From: Larkinella insperata
GTDB lineage: Bacteria; Bacteroidota; Bacteroidia; Cytophagales; Spirosomataceae
NCBI RefSeq assembly: GCF_026248825.1
Contig: NZ_CP110973.1
Span: forward strand, 1,302,001 to 1,366,000
DNA: 64,000 bases
Reading direction: 5' to 3'
The number at the start of each line of letters is the position of its first letter. Position 1 is the first letter of the stretch. The notes beneath the pieces are model-generated. The model was not told the DNA's origin, did not search any database, and saw only the letters and a program-made list of their open reading frames with translations. The position numbers and the translations under genes were made by a program. Below are positions 44,474-53,601 of the stretch, piece after piece.

Positions 44474-45814
44474 TTACACGGCTGTGGTTTTGCCCGGTAC
44501 GGCAACCGGATAGAAACCATCCGCGTTGGGCAGCACTTTCGGTTTGGCATCCCAGGCCAGCTTTTCGGGGAACAGGTCGATGTTGGAGTTTAACGCTTCG
44601 TCCCATTTCACCATTTTGCCCGAATACGTCGCCATCCGGCCCATGAGGGCCGTCAGCGTGCTTTTCGCGCCGTTTTCGGCATCCTGGAATTTGTATTCGC
44701 CTTTGGCAATGGCCGCAAACAACTCGTCGTGCTCGATCTGGTACGGATCGCCGTCGCCTTTACCGTTGTGCGTATAGATCGAATTGCCTTTGTAGTCTTT
44801 TAGAATGCTGTTCCGCCCGAAGGAATCGACCCGCCCTTTCGTGCCCACAAACTGCTCATCCACCTTGCTGTACGTTCCTTCGTAGTGGCGGCACTGGCTG
44901 TTGATCAGCGTGCCGTCTTCGTACACGTAATCGACGATGTGGTGATCGAAGATTTCGCCGTACTCCTTACCGGTGCGTACCTGCCGACCGCCCGTTCCCT
45001 GGGCCGAAACCGGGTAGCCTTTTTTCACCCAGTTGGCCACGTCGATGTTGTGAATATGCTGCTCGTTGATGTGATCCCCGCAAAGCCAGTTGAAGTAATA
45101 CCAGTTCCGCATCTGGTGTTCCATTTCGGTTTGGTTCGGCTGACGCGGTTTCACCCAGACGCCCCCGCTGACCCAGTAAACCGAACCGCCCACAATATCG
45201 CCCAGGGCGCCGTCATGGATGCGTTTGATCATCTCGCGGTAATTAGGCTGGTAGTGGCGCTGCAAGCCAACCACCACGTTCAGTTTTTTCTTCTTGGCTT
45301 CTTCGGCAGCCGCCAGCACCCGCCGAACACCCGGCGCATCGGTAGCGACGGGTTTTTCCATGAAGACATGTTTGTTTTGCTTCACGGCTTCTTCAAACAT
45401 CATCGGCCGGAAACCCGGAGGAGTTGCCAGAATCACGACATCAGCCAGTGGAATGGCTTTTTGATAGGCATCAAAACCGACAAACTTGCGTTCTTCCGGC
45501 ACGTCGACCCGCTTGGCCAGCTCTGGATTTTGATTTAAGATTTTGTAGGCTTCGTCCAACTGATCGCGGAAGGCATCGGCTATTGCCACGATTTTAACAT
45601 TCTGCTTGCTCTTCAGAGCCTGGAGCGCGGCACCTCTTCCCCGGCCACCGCAGCCAACGAGTGCAACTTTGATGGTATCATCAGCCGAGCTATGAAAGCC
45701 ATAGGAAGATGCAAAAGAAGGCAGGGTCGTCAACAGGGCACCGCCTGTTAAGAGGCCGGATTGTTTCAGAAACTCCCGGCGGCCGGCATCCCGGCGGTTG
45801 GATTCGTTTGACAT
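44474..45814 (-). CDS. Tat-exported Gfo/Idh/MocA oxidoreductase
   Basis: About 446 residues from the ATG at 45814 (MSNESNRRDAGRREFLKQSG). It has a twin-arginine signal (RREFLKQSGLLTGGALL), the NAD(P)-binding motif VALVGCGGRGRGAALQAL and the EKPVATD motif of the family. The C-terminal alpha/beta domain has the usual CGDHINEQHIHNIDVANW. It would oxidise or reduce a sugar or inositol with a nucleotide bound before export. Tat-exported members often act in glycoside catabolism in Bacteroidota. Ends before a strong terminator. The FGE-like gene is 64 bp upstream on the same strand. Confidence 0.9.
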   Translation of the reverse strand: MSNESNRRDAGRREFLKQSGLLTGGALLTTLPSFASSYGFHSSADDTIKVALVGCGGRGRGAALQALKSKQNVKIVAIADAFRDQLDEAYKILNQNPELAKRVDVPEERKFVGFDAYQKAIPLADVVILATPPGFRPMMFEEAVKQNKHVFMEKPVATDAPGVRRVLAAAEEAKKKKLNVVVGLQRHYQPNYREMIKRIHDGALGDIVGGSVYWVSGGVWVKPRQPNQTEMEHQMRNWYYFNWLCGDHINEQHIHNIDVANWVKKGYPVSAQGTGGRQVRTGKEYGEIFDHHIVDYVYEDGTLINSQCRHYEGTYSKVDEQFVGTKGRVDSFGRNSILKDYKGNSIYTHNGKGDGDPYQIEHDELFAAIAKGEYKFQDAENGAKSTLTALMGRMATYSGKMVKWDEALNSNIDLFPEKLAWDAKPKVLPNADGFYPVAVPGKTTAV

Positions 45815-45878
45815 AAGGAAAAAGTTTAGCAATAAGGGGTGTAACGTCTGATGACACGTACTCTAAAATAGGTTTTCT

Positions 45879-46874
45879 TCAATACTCCTCGATCAAAGGT
45901 GGGTTATAATACGCCTTGATTTCTTCGTCCGACGGTTTTTTGGCGGGCCGTACGATCCGAAAACCAACAAACGACGCACTCGTCAGCCACCACTCGCTTT
46001 TGGGAGCCTGTGGGTCGAGCATTTTCCAGGCCGGAGCCGAGGGCGTCCGGGCTGCCGAGCGCAACACCTCCGGGGCATCGTCCCACGAACCTCCGCGAAC
46101 GGCGTTCGGATACAACTGCGTTACCTTGGCATACGGTTCTTTCACTTCCCCTTTCGCTTTTTTGGCGTAATAATCGGGGTAATACTGATCGAGCGTCCAT
46201 TCCATCACGTTGCCATGCATATCGTGCAGTCCCCACGGATTCGGCTTCTTTTTGCCAACCTGTTTGTAGGAACCATCGCTGTTGCCGTTGAACCAGGCAA
46301 ACTCGCCCAATTTCTTTGCATCGGCCCCGAACGAATAGGGGGTAGTGGTTCCGGCGCGGCAGGCATATTCCCACTCGGCTTCGGTCGGTAACCGGTAAAA
46401 TACGCCGGTTTTAGCGTACAGCCACGCACAGAAGTGAATGGCCGAATACTGCGTCATGTTAATGGCTGGATAACCAGCCCGGCCCATCCCGAACGACATA
46501 TCAACATAAGGTGGACTCGGCCGCGTGGCGGCATCCGTTTTTGCCATATCAAAACCGGGATTTTTAGCCGCCATTTCCTTTTCCATGTTGGCAAACGAAA
46601 ACAGGTCGAACAAATCCCAGGTTATTTCCATTTTTCCCATCCAGAATGGCTCAATGGTTACTTTGTGCTGCGGTCCTTCGTCGGGTTTACGGCCTTTCTC
46701 GGCCGCCGGGCTGCCCATCGAAAACGTTCCGCCCGGAATGGCCACCATATCATAAACGAGGGTGCTGCCGGGAATGGGTTGGGTATACGGTTTGGTTACA
46801 TCGTCGGTCACCTGCGCCCGACTACTTACTGAAAGTGCACACGCTATGCTAAATAGAGCAATCGATTTTCGCAT
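45879..46874 (-). CDS. FGE/SUMF1-fold protein without catalytic cysteines
   Basis: A protein of 331 residues with a signal peptide (ending SSRAQ). The formylglycine-generating-enzyme fold is clear: MVAIPGGTFSMGSP, EGPQHKVTIEPFWMGKMEITWDLF, YRLPTEAEWEYACRAGT, NPWGLHDMHGNVMEWTLDQY and NAVRGGSWDDAPEVLRSAAR. True sulfatase-maturing enzymes need two cysteines after the RGGSW motif; here that segment has none. It is probably a binding or structural member, or another FGE-sulfatase-family activity. Periplasmic. Same strand as the oxidoreductase, likely one operon. Confidence 0.85.
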   Translation of the reverse strand: MRKSIALFSIACALSVSSRAQVTDDVTKPYTQPIPGSTLVYDMVAIPGGTFSMGSPAAEKGRKPDEGPQHKVTIEPFWMGKMEITWDLFDLFSFANMEKEMAAKNPGFDMAKTDAATRPSPPYVDMSFGMGRAGYPAINMTQYSAIHFCAWLYAKTGVFYRLPTEAEWEYACRAGTTTPYSFGADAKKLGEFAWFNGNSDGSYKQVGKKKPNPWGLHDMHGNVMEWTLDQYYPDYYAKKAKGEVKEPYAKVTQLYPNAVRGGSWDDAPEVLRSAARTPSAPAWKMLDPQAPKSEWWLTSASFVGFRIVRPAKKPSDEEIKAYYNPPLIEEY

Positions 46875-47039
46875 GAATTGGGTTAATGGATTAAGATAGT
46901 AATTCGTTAAAGGGAAACGGCCCGGAAATTTACCACTTTTCAGTTGAAAATTCTAAGTTACTCTGCCGAAAGCGAGCGTACAGGAACGTTTTAATCCGGA
47001 ACTCCCCCGAATGGCTTCGGCGATCCCGTCCGGGTTGTG

Positions 47040-47047
47040 TATCTTTG
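47040..47047 (+). promoter_or_regulatory. -7 box TATCTTTG before the ABC-F gene
   Basis: TAnnTTTG match 8 bp upstream of the ATG at 47055, giving a very short leader. No -33 TTG at the expected spacing. Confidence 0.35.
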
Positions 47048-47054
47048 CTGTACA

Positions 47055-48935
47055 ATGAATTATTTATCCGCAGAAAATCTATCCAAATCCTTCGGCGACA
47101 AATGGTTATTCCGGAACGTCACGTTCGGAATGAGCCGGGGAGATAAAGTAGCCATCGTTGGGGCAAACGGAACCGGCAAATCTACGCTGTTGTCGATCCT
47201 GTCGGGGCAAACCCCACCGGACGAGGGAATTGTCAGCATTCGAAAAGATATTTCGGTCGGCTTTCTCGACCAGCAACCGCAGTTAGACAATGCCCTGACG
47301 GTCATTGAAGTCGTGCTGGCGGGCGACAATCCGGCCCTAACGGCCATTCGGCAGTATGAAAAAGCCCTGGTTTCCGACAATCCGGATGCCCTCGACCGGG
47401 CCATGCAACAGATGGACACGCTGCAAGCTTGGGATTACGAAACCCAGATGAAGCAGATTCTGGGTCAGTTGGGCATTCACGACGTTTCGCAGCCGGTTTC
47501 GACGCTCTCGGGCGGGCAGCGCAAGCGGGTCGCTATGGCGCAGGTGCTGATCGAAAATCCGGATTTGCTGATCATGGACGAACCGACCAACCACCTCGAC
47601 CTGGAAACCATCGAGTGGCTGGAAAATTACTTGTCGACCAACAACTCCACACTCCTGCTGGTCTCGCACGACCGGTATTTTCTGGACCGGGTCTGCAACC
47701 AGATTGTTGAACTCGATCAGCAAACGCTTTTCAGTTACAAAGGCAACTACGCCTACTTCCTGGAAAAGAAAGCCGAGCGCCAGGCCGTTTTTGCCGCCGA
47801 AGTCGACAAGGCCAAGAACCTTTTCCGGCGCGAGCTGGACTGGATGCGCCGGCAACCCAAAGCCCGCGGCACCAAAGCCCAATACCGGATTGATGCATTC
47901 GACGACATCAAGGACAAAGCGCACCAGCGGGTGGGCAACGACCAATTGGAGCTGAACATCCGGACGCAGCGGCTCGGCAGCAAAATCATCGAACTCGAAA
48001 ACGTCAGCAAACAGTTTGGCGAAAAAGTGCTGCTCGACCACTTTACGTATACCTTCCGGCGCAACGACCGCATCGGGATCATCGGGAAGAACGGCATGGG
48101 CAAAACCACCCTGCTGAACATGATCACCGGCGAACTGCGTCCTGACTCCGGCAAGATCGTTACGGGCGGAACCGTCAAAATTGGGTATTACACACAGTCG
48201 GATCTGGTCATTCCGGAAAACCAGCGGGTGATTGATGTGGTGCAGGAAGTGGCTGAAGTAATGAAACTCGGCACGGGCGAAACCGTAACGGCTTCCCAGT
48301 TCTTGCAGCATTTTCTATTCGACCGCGCCAAGCAGTACGATTACGTGCACAAACTGTCGGGGGGCGAAAAACGGCGGCTGCAATTGCTGCTGGTCCTGGT
48401 GCAAAATCCAAACTTCCTGATTCTGGATGAGCCCACAAACGACCTGGACATTACGACGCTGAACGTTCTGGAAGAATTTTTGATGAATTTTCCGGGCTGC
48501 ATACTGCTCGTCTCGCACGACCGTTATTTCATGGATCGGCTGGTTGAGCACACCTTTATCTTTGAAGGCGATGGCAAGGTTGCCGACTTTCCGGGCAACT
48601 ACACCGACTACCGGGAGCGGAAAGCCAGCGAACCCGCCGAGCGGAAACCGGCCGAGAAATCGAAACCGGCTTCCGTGGCTCCGGCACCGGAAAATAAACC
48701 CGCGGTCAGTACCGAAGGCAAACGCAAGCTTTCGTTTAAGGAGCAGCGGGAATATGAAGCGTTGGAAAAAGAAATTGAGGAACTTGAACAACGGAAAAGC
48801 GGTTTATTGGGTCAGTTGAACAATGGTTCCGGCAACCACGAGGAACTGACGGCGTGGGCCCGGGAAATTGAGCAACTTGATCAGCAAATTTCCGAAAAAT
48901 CAGACCGCTGGCTTGAGCTGGCAGAACTTTTATAA
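47055..48935 (+). CDS. ABC-F ATPase (Uup-like), ribosome-associated
   Basis: About 626 residues from the ATG at 47055 (MNYLSAENLSKSFGD). Two nucleotide-binding domains: Walker A GANGTGKST at about 36 and GKNGMGKTT at about 344; signatures LSGGQRKRVAMAQVL and LSGGEKRRLQLLLVL; Walker B LLIMDEPTNHLD and FLILDEPTNDLD. The linker between them is present. The C-terminus (about 550-626) is a coiled coil (KEIEELEQRKSGLLGQL). There are no membrane segments. These proteins act on the ribosome or in DNA repair rather than in transport; the coiled-coil tail favours the Uup branch. Confidence 0.92.
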   Translation: MNYLSAENLSKSFGDKWLFRNVTFGMSRGDKVAIVGANGTGKSTLLSILSGQTPPDEGIVSIRKDISVGFLDQQPQLDNALTVIEVVLAGDNPALTAIRQYEKALVSDNPDALDRAMQQMDTLQAWDYETQMKQILGQLGIHDVSQPVSTLSGGQRKRVAMAQVLIENPDLLIMDEPTNHLDLETIEWLENYLSTNNSTLLLVSHDRYFLDRVCNQIVELDQQTLFSYKGNYAYFLEKKAERQAVFAAEVDKAKNLFRRELDWMRRQPKARGTKAQYRIDAFDDIKDKAHQRVGNDQLELNIRTQRLGSKIIELENVSKQFGEKVLLDHFTYTFRRNDRIGIIGKNGMGKTTLLNMITGELRPDSGKIVTGGTVKIGYYTQSDLVIPENQRVIDVVQEVAEVMKLGTGETVTASQFLQHFLFDRAKQYDYVHKLSGGEKRRLQLLLVLVQNPNFLILDEPTNDLDITTLNVLEEFLMNFPGCILLVSHDRYFMDRLVEHTFIFEGDGKVADFPGNYTDYRERKASEPAERKPAEKSKPASVAPAPENKPAVSTEGKRKLSFKEQREYEALEKEIEELEQRKSGLLGQLNNGSGNHEELTAWAREIEQLDQQISEKSDRWLELAELL

Positions 48936-49065
48936 TTGTGAATGGGTGAACGAGCGATTAACGGGTCCGCCCGTGCGGTAAATAGTTGACGCGGTCAGTT
49001 ACTCAAAAATCGCAATTTTTGATCTATTCATCCAGTCGTTCATTTCCTTATCCACCCTTTAAACT

Positions 49066-49719
49066 ATGGACCAAATCGTCGACTTTTTCAAATACCTGCT
49101 CGATTCGAAAGAGATTATCCAGACGGGCGGTTTGGTGCTGATTACGTTGATTATTTTTATTGAAAACGGCATCTTCTTCGGCTTTTTTCTGCCGGGGGAT
49201 TACCTGCTCTTCCTGTCGGGTGTTTTTGCCGGAACGGGGGTCCTGCCGGTATCACTGCTGGTGTTGCTGTCCTGTATTTTCGGGGCCGCGGTGACGGGTT
49301 CGCTGACGGGCTATCTGACGGGACGGTATTTCGGCGACCGGTTACAAAACCGGCCCGACTCGCTGTTTTTCAAGCAAAAATACATTGAAACTACCCGCGA
49401 ATACTTTTTGAAATACGGTAGCCGGACCCTGATTGTCGCCCGGTTTTTGCCGGTTGTCCGCACGTTTGCACCCATTCTGTCCGGCCTGATTCGGATGAAT
49501 TTCCAGTATTTTATGCTCTATAATGTGATTGGCGGGGCCGTTTGGGTGTTTTCGCTGGTCGGAGGTGGTTTTTATTTCGGCGAGAAATTCCCGTGGATCG
49601 TCGATTACGTCCACTACATCATCATTTTTTTTCTGGCTATTACCACTTTTACGGTGATCCGGGGCTACATCAACGCCCGCCGGGATATGAAGCAGCCGAA
49701 GGAAACAATCAGCGAATAA
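49066..49719 (+). CDS. DedA-family membrane protein
   Basis: A protein of 217 residues with about five helices. The family patterns are ENGIFFGFFLPGDYLLFLSGVFAGTG, GYLTGRYFGDRL and FLKYGSRTLIVARFLPVVRTFAPILSGL, the last with the arginines typical of DedA. DedA proteins translocate phospholipids or undecaprenyl phosphate and support envelope stability and proton-motive force. The ABC-F gene is 130 bp upstream. The convergent Fur gene begins its stop 10 bp away. Confidence 0.9.
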   Translation: MDQIVDFFKYLLDSKEIIQTGGLVLITLIIFIENGIFFGFFLPGDYLLFLSGVFAGTGVLPVSLLVLLSCIFGAAVTGSLTGYLTGRYFGDRLQNRPDSLFFKQKYIETTREYFLKYGSRTLIVARFLPVVRTFAPILSGLIRMNFQYFMLYNVIGGAVWVFSLVGGGFYFGEKFPWIVDYVHYIIIFFLAITTFTVIRGYINARRDMKQPKETISE

Positions 49720-49729
49720 CCTCCGCTAC

Positions 49730-50233
49730 TCAGTTGCTGTTTGCGTTGGCCGCAGCGGCTTTCGTCCGGGCCACACACATTTCATCGTTGCATTCGCCGT
49801 AAAAAACCAGGGAGTGCGACTCCACCTGGAATTGCATCGTGTGGCCAACGGTGGTCTTGATCAGTTGCAAACGCGGGTCGCAGAACTCAATGACCCGGTG
49901 ACAGTTGACACAGATCAGGTGCGCGTGCTGCTGCCGCCCGAGCCCTTTTTCAAAACGGCTTTTCGTATTGTCTTCGTCGCCAAACTGGTTTTTCCGGACC
50001 AGTCCGCAATCGACCAGCACTTCCAGGGTATTGTAAACCGTAGCCCGGCTGACGGCAAACGACCGCTGGTGCATGGCCTGATACAAATCTTCCGCATCAA
50101 AATGATCGTCGCGGGAGTACACTTCTTCCAGAATGGCGAACCGTTCGGACGACCGGCGCAGTCCTTTTTTGAGCAGGTATTCTTCCAGTTTGTTTCGGGC
50201 TGTTGTCAGTAATGAGGGTGTTGAATCCAGCAT
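49730..50233 (-). CDS. Fur-family metal-responsive regulator
   Basis: A protein of 167 residues. The winged helix (GLRRSSERFAILEEVYSRDDHFDAEDLYQAM, SRATVYNTLEVLVDCGLVRK) is followed by a dimerisation domain with structural zinc cysteines: CVNCH and CNDEMC form the two Cys-x2/4-Cys pairs. The HAHLICVNCH segment also holds histidines of the regulatory site. It would repress genes in response to iron, zinc or peroxide; which metal cannot be decided here. A readable promoter and palindromes lie upstream (50291-50369), suggesting autoregulation. Confidence 0.9.
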   Translation of the reverse strand: MLDSTPSLLTTARNKLEEYLLKKGLRRSSERFAILEEVYSRDDHFDAEDLYQAMHQRSFAVSRATVYNTLEVLVDCGLVRKNQFGDEDNTKSRFEKGLGRQQHAHLICVNCHRVIEFCDPRLQLIKTTVGHTMQFQVESHSLVFYGECNDEMCVARTKAAAANANSN

Positions 50234-50290
50234 ATCAGTAGGGAAGTGATGGCTCCGAAAAGGCTGAAGTCATACACGGTGGAAACCGCT

Positions 50291-50315
50291 GCTAATCAAT
50301 CTAATGCAGATTAGC
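50291..50315. promoter_or_regulatory. Candidate Fur operator in the fur leader
   Basis: GCTAATC-N11-GATTAGC, with a nested CTAAT-GCAG-ATTAG, lies between the predicted start of transcription and the Fur ATG. A related TTAGACTAA sequence at 50323-50331 sits near the transcription start. These are plausible autoregulatory sites. Confidence 0.5.
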
Positions 50316-50338
50316 AACTTATTTAGACTAATTTCAAA

Positions 50339-50369
50339 CAAAAATACAACCCAAAGCAATGCAATGCAA
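50339..50369 (-). promoter_or_regulatory. Promoter of the Fur-family gene
   Basis: On the minus strand TTG (50367-50369) and TATTTTTG (50339-50346) are separated by 20 bp, an excellent match to the Bacteroidota consensus. The predicted start is near 50332, giving a leader of about 100 nt that contains the palindromes. Confidence 0.65.
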
Positions 50370-50476
50370 CTGATTTTATAAGTACTTTTGATTAAATTAG
50401 GCAATTTCCCAACATGAATCTAACCACTCATTTTCAGCCATTTATCAACCTACTTAAGCTGCAAACCGCTGACTGA

Positions 50477-50989
50477 TTAGTCCTGATACCACCCGGCGTA
50501 CATGACGTAATTATTGGCCGTCCGCATGAATACTTCACCGAGCTCGGGCGTTACGTTTTTCAGGAAACGGGCGGGATTTCCGGCGTAAATTGTTCCCGGA
50601 GGCACAACGGTATTTTGCGTCACAATGGCTCCAGCCGCAACGATCGAGCCGGTTCCAATTACCGCGCCATCCATCACAATGGCTCCCATCCCGATCAAAA
50701 CCTTGTCTTCGATGGTACACCCGTGCACAATCGCGTTGTGGGCGATGGAAACGTAGTTGCCGATGGTAGTCTTAAATTTCTGGTAGGTACAGTGAATAAC
50801 TGCCCCATCCTGAACGTTGCAATAATCACCCAGTGTAATGGAATTGACATCACCCCGTACTACGGCGTTGAACCAAACCGTGCAATTTCTTCCCATGACT
50901 ACTTCACCGACAATGGTCGCATTATCGGCAAACCAACATTCCTCACCAGTTTTGGGATGGATACCACGCACAGACTTTATTAAGGCCAT
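50477..50989 (-). CDS. Gamma-carbonic-anhydrase-like hexapeptide protein
   Basis: A protein of 170 residues made of left-handed beta-helix hexapeptide repeats (IVGEVVMGRNCTVWFNAVVRGD, VLIGMGAIVMDGAVIGTGSIVAAGAIV). The metal histidines of the gamma class are visible at IHCTYQK, SIAHNAIV and VHGCTIE, with Gln in the first motif as well. It may hydrate CO2, or act as one of the many acyltransferase-like homologues. It assembles as a trimer with metal at the interfaces. Transcribed toward the Fur gene, about 240 bp away. Confidence 0.88.
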   Translation of the reverse strand: MALIKSVRGIHPKTGEECWFADNATIVGEVVMGRNCTVWFNAVVRGDVNSITLGDYCNVQDGAVIHCTYQKFKTTIGNYVSIAHNAIVHGCTIEDKVLIGMGAIVMDGAVIGTGSIVAAGAIVTQNTVVPPGTIYAGNPARFLKNVTPELGEVFMRTANNYVMYAGWYQD

Positions 50990-51114
50990 CTTAGCTGAGT
51001 TCTATTTTATCCGTTAATTATAGAGCAATCGTCGGGCGAAATAGCGTTTTTTTTGAATAAAAAGCCACTTTAAGACCATTGACTATAAAAAGCGGCAGAG
51101 AATCAATCAATTCG

Positions 51115-51122
51115 TACCTTTG
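51115..51122 (+). promoter_or_regulatory. -7 box before the exopolysaccharide operon
   Basis: TACCTTTG matches TAnnTTTG, 22 bp upstream of the first gene's ATG (51145). The -33 element is not clear. This is the only candidate promoter for the long operon that follows. Confidence 0.4.
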
Positions 51123-51144
51123 TGGGCCAGATTACTTTCACTGC

Positions 51145-53568
51145 ATGAACCGTAGCAGAAGACCATCTTATTTCTCAACGCGTCGTACCCCTTCGTTTTT
51201 GCTGTTGCAGCAACTTCCTGTGCTGTTCTTCGTTTTCATGCTGCTGATAGCCAGCGCAGCTTTTGCCCAGCAGCCCTCGCGGGCCGATCAACTGAACGAC
51301 GAACAGATTATTGAATTTTACCAGCGGGCCCAGGCCAGCGGCCTGACCGAAATGCAGATCGAGCAGGCGGCCATGTCGCAGGGATATACCGTCAGCGACA
51401 TTGCTAAAATGCGGCAACGAATGGCCAAAATCAAGCAGCAATCCAATCGGTCGGGCCAGCTATCCGTCGATACACTCATCAACCGGGCGCAGCAGGGCTC
51501 GCTGTCCCAACGGCCTTACGCGCTAAGCGATAGCCTGAATATGCTGCGACGCGACACCGTCCGCCGACCCTACATTTTCGGTTCTTCATTATTCAAGGGC
51601 ACGAGCCTGACCTTCGAGCCAAACCTGCGAATTGCAACCCCCCGGAACTACGTGGTCGGCCCCGACGACGAACTGGTGGTAGAGATTTACGGAAATTCCT
51701 CCGAAAGCTTCCGGCTGCCCGTAAGCCCCGAAGGATCGGTCCGGATGCTCAATCTGGCTCCTATTTTTGTAAGCGGCCTTACCATCGAGCAGGCCGAACA
51801 GCGGATTATCGGGCGGCTCCGGCAGGCTTATCAGGGACTGAACCGGCCCGGCAGCGGCACCTACGCGTCCGTGACCCTGGGCAACATCCGCAGCATCCGG
51901 GTGACGCTGGTTGGTGAAGTCCTGGTGCCGGGCACCTACACGATTTCATCACTGGCAACGGCTTTCAACGCGCTGTATCTGGCGGGCGGACCCAATCCCG
52001 AAACGGGGTCTTTCCGCGATATTCAGGTCATTCGCAACAACCGGGTGATCCGGACCATCGACCTGTACGATTATCTGCTTCGGGCCGACAAAAAAGACGA
52101 TATACGGCTGCTGGATCAGGATGTGATCCGGGTCAACGACTACGGCGTTCGGGTGGAGGTGCTCGGGCAAGTCAAACGCCCCGCCATTTATGAAGTCAAA
52201 CCGGGCGAAACGCTCAAAAACGTGCTCGGTTTTGCCGGTGGTTTTACCGACCGGGCCTACACCTTTTCGCTAACGCTGCGCCGGAACACTCCGCGCGAGT
52301 TACGCATTTCAACCATTACCCAGGAACAGATCGCTGCCTTTGTCCCTCAGTCGGGCGACCGCTACACGATCGGTGAAATTCTGGGCCGCTACGAAAACCG
52401 GGTCCAGTTGACGGGCGCCGTGATGCGTCCGGGCGATTACGCGCTGGGGGATGACATTACGTCGGTACGTTCCCTCATCAGCCGGGCCGAAGGGCTACGG
52501 AAAGACGCCTTTCTGAACCGGGCAGTCTTGTACCGGGAACGCGAGAACATGGACCTGGAAGCCATTCCGTTCGATGTGGGGCGGCTGATGCGAAACGAAA
52601 CGGAAGACCTGCCCCTGATGCGGCAGGATAGCGTGCACATTTACGCCGTTCGCGATCTGCGGGAGCCGTACTACGTCAGCATTGAGGGAGCGGTCAACCG
52701 GCCCGATACCCTGCCGTTTATTAGCAACCTGACCGTAACCGACCTGATTGCGCTGGCAGGCGGTTTTCAGGAGGGAGCAACGCCCACCCGGATTGAAGTG
52801 GCCCGGCGGATTCGGGAGGATACCACTAAAATGACGGGTCGTGAAACCGTTCAGATTTTTCAATTTGCCATTGACCGCGACTTGCAGCTTCAACCGTCCG
52901 AAGCGCGGTTTCTGCTCAAACCGTTTGATGTGGTCTACGTCCGGACTTCACCCCGTTATGAACTTCAGCAAAATGTTGCCGTGTTTGGCGAGGTGATGCA
53001 CCCGGGCAACTACGCCATTGAGTCCCGGTCCGAACGCATTTCGGATGTGCTCCGGCGTGTGGGTGGGCTGAAGCCCGAAGCGTTTCTGCCCGGAGCCCGG
53101 TTTTCCCGGCGCGGAACCGTCATTGCCACCGACCTGGGGGCCATCCTGGAGGATCCGGGGGTGCCGGGCAATTTGCTGCTGGAAGTCGGCGATTCGCTGA
53201 TTATTCCCAAGCGGCCCGAAGTTGTTACCATTGAAGGCGCCGTTCTCAATCCGTCGACGGTGGGCTTTACCGAAGGCTTTAATTTCAGGGATTATGTCAC
53301 GCAGGCCGGTGGCTATACCGACAATGCGCGGCACAAAAGATCGTACATAGTTTACGCCAACGGCCTGAAAGACCGGACCAAACGGTTTTTGTTTTTCAGA
53401 AAATACCCAAAAGTTGAACCGGGTTCGCGGGTGATTGTTCCATTTGGACCGCTAACCGAAGAACGGCGTTTGACACCCGGTGAGCGCGTTGGCTTGATTA
53501 CGGTGATTGGTACCATGACGGTTACGCTGGCCACCGCCGTTCTCAACCTAGCCCGATTGTTTCAATAA
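51145..53568 (+). CDS. SLBB-domain polysaccharide export protein (Wza-like)
   Basis: About 807 residues from the ATG at 51145 (MNRSRRPSYFS), with a signal peptide (ending SAAFAQ). A polysaccharide-export domain occupies about 160-245 (YVVGPDDELVVEIYGNSSESF). Several SLBB beta-grasp domains follow (LVPGTYTISSL, VKRPAIYEVKPGETLKNV, VMRPGDYALGDDITSV, VMHPGNYAIESRSERISDVLRR), ending in a hydrophobic helix (VGLITVIGTMTVTLATAVLNLA). It would form the outer-membrane/periplasmic exit channel for exopolysaccharide. First gene of the operon. Confidence 0.92.
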   Translation: MNRSRRPSYFSTRRTPSFLLLQQLPVLFFVFMLLIASAAFAQQPSRADQLNDEQIIEFYQRAQASGLTEMQIEQAAMSQGYTVSDIAKMRQRMAKIKQQSNRSGQLSVDTLINRAQQGSLSQRPYALSDSLNMLRRDTVRRPYIFGSSLFKGTSLTFEPNLRIATPRNYVVGPDDELVVEIYGNSSESFRLPVSPEGSVRMLNLAPIFVSGLTIEQAEQRIIGRLRQAYQGLNRPGSGTYASVTLGNIRSIRVTLVGEVLVPGTYTISSLATAFNALYLAGGPNPETGSFRDIQVIRNNRVIRTIDLYDYLLRADKKDDIRLLDQDVIRVNDYGVRVEVLGQVKRPAIYEVKPGETLKNVLGFAGGFTDRAYTFSLTLRRNTPRELRISTITQEQIAAFVPQSGDRYTIGEILGRYENRVQLTGAVMRPGDYALGDDITSVRSLISRAEGLRKDAFLNRAVLYRERENMDLEAIPFDVGRLMRNETEDLPLMRQDSVHIYAVRDLREPYYVSIEGAVNRPDTLPFISNLTVTDLIALAGGFQEGATPTRIEVARRIREDTTKMTGRETVQIFQFAIDRDLQLQPSEARFLLKPFDVVYVRTSPRYELQQNVAVFGEVMHPGNYAIESRSERISDVLRRVGGLKPEAFLPGARFSRRGTVIATDLGAILEDPGVPGNLLLEVGDSLIIPKRPEVVTIEGAVLNPSTVGFTEGFNFRDYVTQAGGYTDNARHKRSYIVYANGLKDRTKRFLFFRKYPKVEPGSRVIVPFGPLTEERRLTPGERVGLITVIGTMTVTLATAVLNLARLFQ

Positions 53569-53601
53569 TTTTATTCAGCGCCACGTCTATCAGGTCGCTT
53601 C

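Noticed and set aside
44332..44646. Open frame across the terminator near 44413
   Set aside because: It crosses a perfect terminator hairpin and overlaps the 3' end of the oxidoreductase gene.
47337..48311. Open frame of 324 codons on the minus strand
   Set aside because: Antisense to the clear ABC-F gene with both Walker motifs.
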